Of a stretch of DNA of 64,000 nucleotides, positions 59,901-64,000 are shown one piece after another. A program made the position numbers and the translations under genes. How positions within the stretch are numbered: the first letter of the stretch is position 1; every line of letters begins with the position of its first letter. This DNA comes from Ligula intestinalis (taxonomy: Eukaryota; Platyhelminthes; Cestoda; Diphyllobothriidea; Diphyllobothriidae). Location of the stretch: the NCBI GenBank assembly GCA_036362985.1, contig JAYGXS010000004.1:46652189-46716188 (forward strand), given 5' to 3'. The notes under the pieces are model-generated. The model was given only the letters and a program-made list of their open reading frames with translations. It was not told where the DNA came from and made no database searches.

Positions 59901-62062
59901 TGTAAATTGGTGTGCAGAGTGCAGACAGTTTAAATTTAACAGAAACTGTACCTTAAAATACAGAGCTAAAGCACACTCTCAGATGCTGCATAGTTTTGCT
60001 ACAAGTAAAGCACTAAAGTACTTTTGGAAACCGGGAGTAGTAGTTGGTCCGAGTAGATGCATTTAAATTCAAAGTTATAGAATCGGCAAAAGTTGCTCAA
60101 ATTCAAAAGGCGGCGTAGAGCTAGAGTGATTCTGATGATTGGGATGGAAAGGAAAATAGATGTACAGCTGGAATGGCTACTTTAGCCCCGAATGGGATGC
60201 AAGGGAGATGTCTGAATCGGATAATTATAAAGAACTGCTGTTTATACCTGTTCGAGAAAATGCATTCAAAAATGATTTGCTGAAAAATCGAAGTCACCGA
60301 TTCAAGTAAAGTATAAACTCGATGCTAATTCAGAGGCTTTAACTGAAAGTATTATCTGTACTCCAGCTGACTCCAATCGTCCCTCAAACCAGATTTTCTT
60401 AGGCCTGTGGCAACAGTGGATAGCTATCTTAAAAAGGTCCATAGGTCAACAACTACCAGGCCAGATGGCGGCTCACAATTTCTTCTTAAACAGTACTGCT
60501 CTCATATAGCCTCTGTTCTGACAAATCTAATTAAAACGCCCTTCATGAGAGGTAGCAACTGAAGAGCTCTCTCGAAATTTCATGAATCCAATAAATCTTG
60601 CTGTTATTTTCCATCTTTAAATTTGCACTCGTGAAACTTTGCTTTAAATATTTCAGACCAATACTACGTTGGAAGAGGTAAAATCCAACAGAATATCTCA
60701 TTTATATTTATAAGTATCAGCGATGCTACCCATGTAAGCATTCATGAATTCGAGCTTGGCGAACGTACGTTTTATATTATTCATCTTTAGACATTTACAA
60801 TAATATAAGGAAGGGTGGGCAAACAAAAGTTTAACTATCCAATAAAGAGAAATTATGGAGGAAAGGGCACTCAGATATCAATGGGGTATATTCTAGACCT
60901 AGTAGGGGCTGATGGAGGGGCAGCGGTGTTCGAAAATTAGCTCATGTCTCTGCGTCTATACTCCCCTGAGATCAGAACGCCTGCAACTCTCTCCTCCATA
61001 CTAACTGTTTGTTGGGTGTTAAAACTTTTGTGATCCTACCTACCCTTACATTGCTGTAGATGCCTGATGATGAATAGCTGAAAACAAACGTTCGCCAAAT
61101 TTGACTTCTTACATTAATTGGCATGCCAGATTTTCGACACCACAAAACGTCAGTGGAGATTCCTTCAATATGCCTTCAAATCAGACGTTTGTAACAGCCC
61201 AAACTAATGGTGTTGCCATAACAACGATAGGCAACCAGGCAACAAACAAAGGCGTATTGCCGGCAAAGGTAAGCGAAAGTGAAATGTCTGTTTCTGACCT
61301 GGCTTTGAGTTATTCTCTAGACCCAAGAAGGCATGACGTATAATTTTGTACCAAGATCCGATAGCTGAATGCTCTACGGGTTGACCCAAGGGCTTGCGTT
61401 TTGTTGACTGTGGTAGGTAACCTTTAACAGTGCGTCAATGGGGAGTACGCCGATCTAGCAGAGTCACAGAAAGCAATGCGGTCATTTCGGTTTGCTTTGG
61501 AGTTCTGTCATTATTGAGCACAAAAAAAACTAGTGGCTATCAGTGGGTCAGAGCAGGTGTAGTAGGCCAGAAAAACAAGCTCTGCCGCGAATGAATTCCA
61601 GTACTGCATTCCAAGTTAAGAATAAGCACACACACACGAGTCATTGTTTTATGCATTTGATATATTCGCCTATTTCCCAGAAAGTGAACTCTTCCGTTTA
61701 CTAACAGAATCTGGAGCTTAACCTAAGCTAAATACCCAGATAAAAAGAAGTAGGATCCAGCAGGCAGCACGCTTCAAAACTATGCTAAAAGTCAAGGGTC
61801 TGGAAACAGCAAGTCATACGAAGAGGATAAAAACAGAAGTAACTCACGCGCAAGTCTATGGTCCTCGCTGCCACGCCAAAGTCGAAGGGCATTCGAAAGA
61901 GACGGCCATCAGCACGAGGATTTAAATCCTCCAGAGGCTTTCTGACTGCAGTGCCATCGAAACGCGTCATGTTTTGCAGCTGAGCATTTACCTCAGCCAA
62001 AGTCGGAATGAGAGAAATCGTCTTCAGACTGCCATTGAAGTTGGCTTCTCTTATCTGCCTCG
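23958..62062 (-). CDS. Class II phosphoinositide 3-kinase catalytic subunit (kinase-PX-C2 part), partial, 12 exons
   Basis: Exons on the minus strand, in order: 62062-61848, 59848-59756, 53865-53722, 44256-44131, 41552-41386, 40115-39923, 36548-36442, 32709-32499, 25575-25336, 24494-24419, 24382-24177 and 24086-23958. Junctions are GT-AG and phases match at all eleven, giving 635 residues. Visible blocks: [20 protein letters not shown]-site Lys in [22 protein letters not shown] then LRKIQ, catalytic loop [39 protein letters not shown], then a PX domain ([18 protein letters not shown]) and C2 strands. PX-C2 after the kinase defines class II, which makes PI3P and PI(3,4)P2 on endosomal and plasma membranes. 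The activation loop reads [11 protein letters not shown], with Ala for the Gly of DFG (codon GCT). The N-terminal half lies beyond 62062 and the last C2 exon(s) were not located. Introns reach about 9.5 kb and are full of repeats. Confidence 0.92.
24590..24680 (-). repeat. SINE-related fragment
   Basis: The minus strand reads TTGGGATTTGGCTGAATACT then AATAAATAAATAAG. It resembles the middle part of the SINE body elsewhere (GGGTTTGGCTATGAATAGCT at 32.2 kb). It lies in a PI3K intron between exons 9 and 10 and has no tRNA-like head. Confidence 0.45.
25040..25245 (-). repeat. SINE-related fragment
   Basis: The minus strand has GGCCTGGGTATGGCTGGCTG followed by CTAGTGACAATAAATAGAAA, parallel to the body of the SINE family, then unrelated sequence. 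No tRNA head was recognised. Confidence 0.4.
25690..25825. repeat. Two facing hammerhead-like relics
   Basis: On the plus strand CTGATGA (25750) is followed by TGGCTTCGAGCGATAATC and CGAAG. On the minus strand GGATTTGAGCGAGAATCC is followed by CGAAACG. Both sides continue into tails with AATAAACC or TTGCTCCAG...GATCGCATC, which are Penelope terminal sequences. The two motifs point toward each other, so this looks like an inverted pair of pseudo-LTR ends. Confidence 0.55.
26936..26976 (-). ncRNA. Hammerhead-like motif, degenerate
   Basis: The minus strand has CTGATGA, helix II GAATT / AATTC with a short loop, then GGAAC instead of CGAAAC. The core is damaged at GAAA, so activity is unlikely. 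Confidence 0.4.
27730..27770 (+). ncRNA. Hammerhead-like motif
   Basis: Reads TTGGC, CTGATGA (27736-27742), AGAGTTGC, CGAAAAC, then ATGCG and TTTGCCAGA. The TGGC / GCCA pair could form helix I, and both core boxes are present. Helix II is very weak (no complementary arms), so this is a candidate only. Confidence 0.4.
27940..28065 (+). repeat. SINE-related fragment
   Basis: Contains CTGGCTGATGACAGAAGTGG followed by CCATTCCGGTCTTCCTAATC, matching the body of the SINE at 32.15 kb and 23.4 kb. No complete head. Confidence 0.45.
29069..30057. mobile_element. Foldback DNA element with about 370-bp inverted arms
   Basis: The ends are CAGTAGACGCCGTTGATTAT on the left and, reverse-complemented, CAGAAGACGCCGTTGATCAT on the right, each next to TA. 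Complementarity continues for about 370 bp per arm (29069-29443 and 29684-30057) around a roughly 240-bp centre. Shared blocks include GGAATTGACTCCAGTTGTGA and TTATCATTGATTTTGACTGC. There is no transposase. CAGT ends with TA duplication suggest a pogo/Tigger-type or related non-autonomous element. It lies in the intron between PI3K exons 8 and 9, where transcription would give a long hairpin. Confidence 0.9.
30595..30695 (-). repeat. tRNA-derived SINE head
   Basis: The minus strand reads TAGCTCAGGTGGCAAGAGC (A box), a variable part with CTAAAGCCTTCCCCTTG, then GATTCAAATCC (B box). The same head with the CTTCCCCTT insert occurs at 41855-41950. It is tRNA-like but does not close an acceptor stem, so it is a SINE rather than a tRNA gene. 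Confidence 0.65.
32060..32380 (+). repeat. tRNA-derived SINE (with a preceding tail fragment)
   Basis: From about 32152 the order is ATGGCTTAATGAGTTGAAGC (degenerate A box), GGATTCCCGCC (degenerate B box), TGGGTTTGGCTATGAATAGC, CATTTCAGTCTCCCTTGCC and a tail GAGTCCCATAACCG. A tail-like fragment (GAGGAGTTCCGTAACCG) stands just before it, suggesting a tandem pair. Same family as 58060-58330. Confidence 0.65.
33146..33251 (+). repeat. 53-bp tandem duplication
   Basis: Two adjacent units starting CACGCGTTCGCCGTT at 33146 and 33199. They differ at AA/GG after GTT and at a few later positions. Both contain TCGGGCGGGGGGTTAGCGAT. Confidence 0.9.
33560..33690 (+). repeat. Penelope-like terminal fragment
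   Basis: Contains AATAAAACTCTTGTTCCAGT then GGTCACATC and GAACTGCTTCCTGGAACTCG. The same order occurs in reverse at 54165-54240 and in part at 43175 and 54900. The preceding hammerhead region is decayed (CATCAGGG in place of CGTCAGG). Confidence 0.6.
34927..35313 (-). pseudogene. Penelope-like GIY-YIG endonuclease fragment
   Basis: The frame reads [20 protein letters not shown], then [17 protein letters not shown] and [18 protein letters not shown] and the downstream Arg, His and Glu positions match a GIY-YIG nuclease with a CxC zinc-binding-like start. The frame is open for 128 residues but is out of frame with the RT upstream, so the element is broken. The endonuclease would nick target DNA for retrotransposition. 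Confidence 0.8.
35370..36188 (-). pseudogene. Penelope-like reverse transcriptase fragment
   Basis: Two frames are present. 35838-36188 has [20 protein letters not shown] and [15 protein letters not shown] (palm start). 35370-35768 has [20 protein letters not shown] and [15 protein letters not shown] (thumb side). The segment that should hold the YADD/YVDD box between them is disrupted by a frame change near 35770-35838. The finger region is missing, so the gene is dead. Confidence 0.8.
37104..37236 (+). repeat. (CTT)n microsatellite
   Basis: A CTT/TTC tract interrupted by CATTTTTCCTTTT and TTTTTT. It lies in the intron between PI3K exons 6 and 7; in the sense of that gene it is a long purine (GAA) tract. 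Confidence 0.95.
37411..37447 (-). ncRNA. Hammerhead-ribozyme-like motif with palindromic helix III
   Basis: The minus strand reads CTGATGA, T, helix II GCCT-AGAA-AGGC, CGAAA, then AGCTTC and GTGAG. Both core boxes and a perfect four-base helix II are present. AAGCTT after the GAAA box is self-complementary. Cleavage would be expected after TTC. Helix I pairing (CCACC before the core, GTGAGTGTGG after) is plausible. Confidence 0.55.
37620..39920. other. Intron sequence, nothing recognised
   Basis: Between PI3K exons 6 and 7 apart from the microsatellite and hammerhead motif. No conserved coding block, tRNA-like box or terminal repeat was identified. Confidence 0.5.
40905..41125 (-). repeat. 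Penelope-like 3' end with hammerhead relic
   Basis: The minus strand is closely similar to 48370-48600: CGATTTTTTCTG, CGGCGGAACCCTGTGCACAC, TTTCTGCTACTGTTCTTTGA and the tail AATAAACATATTG. Its hammerhead part (40945-40992) keeps CTGAAGA and CGAAAAGTC. Helix II has lost pairing (AAATCC against AGATAT) and helix I GCCT has become TTCC. It is therefore a decayed copy of the ribozyme at 48.49 kb. Confidence 0.7.
41746..41796 (+). ncRNA. Hammerhead-like motif, partly degenerate
   Basis: Contains GAGGTTGCGAT in place of a CTGAAGAT core, helix II GGGTAG / CTACTC with a 12-base loop, CGAAACGTC, then AGACCTC. GAGGT and ACCTC can pair as helix I. It is the closest relative of the copy at 22.33 kb but the catalytic CTGANGA box is mutated. 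Confidence 0.5.
41855..41955 (-). repeat. tRNA-derived SINE head
   Basis: The minus strand has AGTTGACTGGAGCG (A-box region), the CTAAAGCCTTCCCCTTAC insert and GATTCGAATCCC (B box). It matches 30595-30695. No complete cloverleaf can be drawn. Confidence 0.6.
42060..43020 (-). pseudogene. LINE reverse transcriptase fragment (RTE/BovB-like) with mutated active site
   Basis: The minus-strand frame 42461-42997 reads [68 protein letters not shown] and [10 protein letters not shown]. This is the C-terminal half of a LINE RT. The catalytic YADD box is YAND, so the second aspartate triplet is altered and the enzyme cannot be active. Further homologous sequence runs to about 42060 without an open frame. 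It lies in the intron between PI3K exons 4 and 5. Confidence 0.85.
43650..43870 (-). repeat. Dispersed repeat, about 0.2 kb, copy 2
   Basis: Reverse-oriented partner of 23680-23905, sharing GAGAAGCTGATTGGCTCA and the TGCACACTTCTTGTCGTGTC block. Unclassified. Confidence 0.7.
44260..47800. other. Intron sequence, nothing recognised
   Basis: This is the 5' part of the long intron between PI3K exons 3 and 4. An isolated element-terminus motif lies on the minus strand near 45575-45625 (CTGAAGAGCCCTCTCGAAAT), also found at 60550-60600. The rest is A+T-rich without recognisable genes. Confidence 0.5.
47802..48383 (+). pseudogene. Penelope-like GIY-YIG endonuclease, 3' gene fragment
   Basis: An open frame of 193 codons carries [51 protein letters not shown] and [20 protein letters not shown]. 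This is a GIY-YIG nuclease (NYVG core, conserved Arg and His, CxC start) as found at the C-terminus of Penelope polyproteins. The RT half is absent, so this is a 5'-truncated copy. A clean hammerhead motif lies about 110 bases downstream, followed by AATAAA-containing tail sequence. It sits in a PI3K intron in the opposite orientation to that gene. Confidence 0.8.
48488..48548 (+). ncRNA. Hammerhead ribozyme, type I, minimal helix III
   Basis: Order: AGTAT, GCCT, CTGAAGA (48498-48504), helix II AAATCC / GGATTT with a five-base GCAAA loop (48506-48522), C, GAAA (48524-48527), CGTC, AGGC, a bulge GAATAAAC, then ATACT. GCCT/AGGC forms the proximal and AGTAT/ATACT the distal part of helix I, with an internal loop where tertiary contacts usually form. 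The cleavage site would follow GTC at 48531. Helix III is only the palindrome ACGT. Hammerheads of this minimal type are known from Penelope-like retroelements. One oddity is a T-C mismatch at the base of helix II. Confidence 0.75.
48600..53700. other. Intron sequence, nothing recognised except one hammerhead relic
   Basis: This is the 3'-side (plus-strand) part of the intron between PI3K exons 3 and 4. No coding similarity was recognised. A degenerate hammerhead-like motif lies at 52590-52624. Confidence 0.45.
52590..52624 (-). ncRNA. Hammerhead-like motif, degenerate
   Basis: The minus strand reads CTGATGA, T, GCAG, CTTAATGAG, CCTGT, then CAAAACC where CGAAAC is expected. The G of the GAAA box is lost. 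Confidence 0.35.
53990..54100 (-). repeat. Short dispersed repeat shared with 43.0 kb
   Basis: The block GTGGATTCTAGATTGATTGC at about 54030 recurs as its reverse complement at 43035-43085 next to the LINE fragment. Probably a LINE 3' remnant. Confidence 0.5.
54160..54560 (+). pseudogene. Penelope-like GIY-YIG fragment with inverted terminal repeat
   Basis: On the plus strand, in broken frames: [47 protein letters not shown] then a stop, then [16 protein letters not shown]. It is a relative of the 47.8-kb fragment with a deletion over the GIY strand and one stop. Directly upstream (54165-54263) the element terminus, including CGAAACGTCAGG and TTGTTCCAGTGGTCA, lies on the opposite strand. Coding and terminal parts are therefore head to head. 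Confidence 0.7.
54950..55025 (+). repeat. tRNA-derived SINE head
   Basis: CAGCTCAGCCGGCTAGAGCG (A box) and GGTTCGAATCC (perfect B box) are 35 bases apart. The 5' GGGACC cannot pair with the 3' GAGGCAGCC as an acceptor stem, so it is a tRNA-like promoter of a SINE, not a tRNA gene. Confidence 0.65.
55683..55762 (-). repeat. tRNA-like SINE fragment
   Basis: The minus strand reads GACCGTTGAACTTCTAATCA then CTAGTCGTGGGTTCGAGCC (B box GGTTCGAGCC). The A-box side is missing. Confidence 0.55.
56016..56095 (-). repeat. tRNA-like SINE fragment
   Basis: The minus strand has CCAATAGAGCGCTGGAATAC and GTGTTCAAACCCTAGG (B-box-like). Same general design as the other heads but diverged. Confidence 0.5.
57760..57965 (-). 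repeat. SINE body, minus orientation
   Basis: The minus strand carries GGCTGGCTGATGAGAGCTAA, CATTCTAGTGGTGCTTGTCC and GGAGCTCAAGAGTGAGCCCC. It matches the body and tail of the SINE at 23300-23595 but has lost its tRNA-like head. Confidence 0.6.
58060..58330 (+). repeat. tRNA-derived SINE
   Basis: CCATGGCTTAATAATGAGAA (A-box region) and CGCAGGTTCGAGCATC (B box) precede the body with GGGTTTGGCTGACTGATGGC, CAGTCCCTCGTGCC and CGGAAATGTCAAT. It parallels 32152-32330. Confidence 0.65.
58490..58995 (+). repeat. Dispersed repeat, copy 2 (about 0.5 kb, unclassified)
   Basis: Partner of 20437-20935 in the same orientation, roughly two-thirds identical by eye. Both keep the translated block PWFDP.RT and the GCGACAGTTTTTCTCCTAAA string. 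Confidence 0.75.
60535..60605 (+). repeat. Element-terminus motif
   Basis: GAGGTAGCAACTGAAGAGCT then CTCTCGAAATTTCATG. It resembles the reverse complement of 45575-45625 and the inverted ends of the 34.7-36.3 kb Penelope fragment. CTGAAGA and CGAAA recall a hammerhead core, but no proper helix II lies between them. Confidence 0.45.
61060..61098 (+). ncRNA. Hammerhead-like motif, degenerate
   Basis: CTGATGA (61064-61070), TGAATAGCTG, AAAAC, then AAACGTTCG. GAAA follows GCT directly and helix II has no clear pairing. Relic at best. Confidence 0.35.
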
Positions 62063-62345
62063 CTGAAAATAAGGCGAACAGAAATGAGTTGACATATTGG
62101 GGACAGTATATATAAATTTAGTGCCACATATAAATGTTAATACAAGAGGCAGGACTGGTTTCGCAGCCTAAACAATGTTCTGCATTAGGTTCATAGCTTT
62201 ATCAATAGGATCTAGAACCTACTCACGTAGTTCAATATGCCAAATATCCCATTCTCATAGCGCTTAAAGGCTCCACCGAAACGTAATCTGATATAAATTT
62301 ACAAGGCGCGATTGGATAAGAGGCCGCTCTAGTACGATATTATAA

Positions 62346-62708
62346 TACAGGTTGTCCCAAAAAATGTATAAAGATTTTATATAATTGTAAAATTAGTGTC
62401 TATCATGCCTTTATTCTAAAAAAGATGCAAAAATATTTACAAGTTTCATTTTATTGCTTATTTTTTACTGAATGTTATCAAACTGACGCACATTTTGATC
62501 ATGATACTGCTGACGATGCGAAGCACTGGCATCGCACACACTATTGACACCTTTCCTTGGTGTTCGGGTTCATTAATTTTCAATGGCTTCTCTCGATTTA
62601 GCCACTGTTGCAATAGTCAAAGTGCAGTAAAAAAAATAAAATGATACTTGTAGGTATTTTTACATTTTTTTAACATAATAAAGTTATGATAAACACCGAG
62701 TTTACAAC
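62346..62708. mobile_element. MITE of the 1041-1437 family, cut by a mariner insertion
   Basis: Starts TACAGGTTGTCCCAAAAAAT and follows the 1.0-kb copy through CATTTTGATC, CAATGGCTTCTC and ATAAAATGATACTTGTA to GAGTTTACAAC. There the sequence changes to TACAGGGTGCCCCACAAAAA, the end of a mariner. The right inverted repeat of the MITE is not found before that point. Confidence 0.75.
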
Positions 62709-64000
62709 TACAGGGTGCCCCACAAAAAACTCCTAAATTTATGATAATTTTTATACTGTTATAAAAATAAAAATTACTGATTAAAGTTATAACTAACAAC
62801 TTTATTGTGTAATAAACAAACTGTTACCTAATAACAAGTTACAGATACCGCTCAAAATGCTGTCCATTAACTGCAGAACAGCGACGTAAGCGATCCATCC
62901 AGCTCTGAGCTGCTCGACGAATGACATCAAGAGGGATGTTGTTCCATGTGTCCATCAACACATGTTTTATTGACTCAATATCAGTGATTCCTATTCTTCG
63001 TCTCTGAACCTCCTGTAAGAGTACACTCCAAATGCAAAAGTCCATTACATTCAGGTCAGGGCTCTTGGATGGCCATTGCTGGGGTGGGATGAAATCTGGA
63101 GTGTTAACTCGGATCCAGGCGACAGTGTCATTGGCAGTGTGTGGCTTTGCACCATCTTGCTGCCACGTCCAGGGTTCTCCCTGCATTACTTGATCAATAT
63201 GTGTAAACATCTGCGGGCACATCTCCTCTCTGTAAACAAATTGATTTACAGTTTTTTTCGTTCTCCGACTCGGTGCAACACCTTCCTGCCCAGCAGCATC
63301 TCCTTCAATAAAATAGAGGTCTGTTTTGCCTTGTCAGGAAACAGCACCATAGCACATGATAGATTTTTGCTGCTTGTCTATCTCCACCAGCAAATCTTCA
63401 TCAGGAATATCAGTTTTGACTTCCACTGCACGATATATGCGTTCATTTTGCCTATTCAGTGGTGCAGACAAGCAGAATGATGATTCATCTGAGAACCACA
63501 CTTGTTTCCATTTTTCTCCTTCACCGAAGCGCTGAAGCATGGCATCACACTTTGTCTTTCGAGCTTGCTGGTGCGCTTCAGTTAAAACATGGCATTGAAT
63601 ACGTCAAAAACATTTTAAATTGGATTTTGCAATTGTTCTGTGCACATACCCTTTTGACAATCCCAGTTCTTTACAAATTTCACGTTGACTTGAATGTCTT
63701 CTGTGATGATCTGGTAGAGTTACGGCAAGTTCCAAGACTGCTCGCCTTGTTAGGGAATCGTGCCTGCAAGAAGTCCCACTACCAGGCTTACGCACCTTTG
63801 CTCCAGGTGATCCACCTTGTTTGAATGCAGCCGCGACACCTCTAAACTGGTCAGTTGTAATGGCACCAAAAATTTTAGGCAAAATGTTCCGACATTTCTG
63901 CAACCCCCACGTTGGATGTTCTTTACGGAATAGGACGATGACCTCGCGCTGGAAATTGCTTAGCTGTGGCATGGGTCTACACGTCTTTCCAGAATATTCC
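62709..64000 (-). mobile_element. Mariner-like DNA transposon, truncated by the window edge
   Basis: The left terminus, TACAGGGTGCCCCACAAAAA, sits at a TA within the MITE at 62346-62708. A transposase pseudogene occupies 62839-63972 on the minus strand. The other terminus lies beyond 64000 or was not recognised. Confidence 0.85.
62839..63972 (-). pseudogene. Mariner transposase, DD37D, two in-frame TGA stops
   Basis: A single minus-strand frame of 377 codons from an ATG at 63972. It has an N-terminal helix-turn-helix part (MPQLSNFQREVIVLFRKEHP, REICKELGLSKGYVHRTI). The catalytic residues are Asp162 (VWFSDESSF), Asp273 (WQQDGAKPHT) and Asp311 (SPDLNVMDFCIW). The last two are 37 residues apart, a DD37D triad as in maT-type mariners rather than the usual DD34D. 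TGA stops interrupt codons 123 and 213, the second where Trp is plausible; otherwise the frame is undamaged. The copy is inactive but young. Confidence 0.88.

Noticed and set aside
60535..60605. CTGAAGA...CGAAA taken as a hammerhead
   Set aside because: Only eight bases lie between the boxes and they cannot form helix II.
1..64000. CRISPR arrays, bacterial operons, rRNA genes
   Set aside because: None seen; the window is eukaryotic and repeats are dispersed or tandem rather than spacer-separated.

Overview
This is a eukaryotic window: genes are split by GT-AG introns, mobile elements fill the introns, and there is no operon structure. The mix of mobile elements (a Ty3/gypsy element of the CsRn1 type primed by tRNA-Trp, several Penelope-like elements, CR1-like and RTE-like LINE debris, tRNA-derived SINEs, mariner and pogo-like DNA elements) suggests a parasitic flatworm, most likely a tapeworm with a large genome. 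The organism is an inference; no species marker is present.

Two host genes can be reconstructed exon by exon. The first, on the plus strand at 2308-10388, is a complete nine-exon glycerophosphodiester phosphodiesterase (359 residues). The second, on the minus strand, runs at least from 62062 down to 23958. Twelve exons with matching splice phases encode 635 residues of a class II phosphoinositide 3-kinase: kinase N-lobe, kinase C-lobe, PX domain and most of a C2 domain. Its 5' exons lie beyond the right edge and its last C2 exon(s) were not found. The two genes are in tail-to-tail orientation. One hydrolyses lyso-glycerophospholipids or glycerophosphodiesters and the other phosphorylates phosphoinositides; no functional link is implied by their closeness.

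The space between the genes (about 10.4-23.9 kb) is a retroelement cluster. A 4.6-kb CsRn1-like LTR retrotransposon (12088-16680) with intact gag and pol and two LTRs that read as identical sits inside an older, decayed Penelope-like element that has its own pseudo-LTRs (11445-11852 and 18631-19040). A CR1-like LINE fragment, an unclassified dispersed repeat and a Penelope GIY-YIG fragment follow. The PI3K introns carry further Penelope fragments (34.7-36.3, 40.9, 47.8-48.5 and 54.2 kb), a LINE with a mutated YADD box (42-43 kb), a 989-bp foldback element (29.07-30.06 kb), SINEs, microsatellites, and at the right edge a mariner with a DD37D triad inserted into a MITE.

The most interesting signal is a set of about a dozen short hammerhead-ribozyme-like motifs (CTGANGA, stem-loop, CGAAA, short palindrome) spread over both strands. 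Two are clean and sit directly behind Penelope GIY-YIG coding fragments (22.33 and 48.49 kb); the others grade into degenerate copies. Several have a self-complementary helix III (ACGT or AAGCTT), which would favour action as dimers.

All exon boundaries and repeat limits were read by eye and may be off by a base or two. Family assignments come from motif recognition, not from searches.
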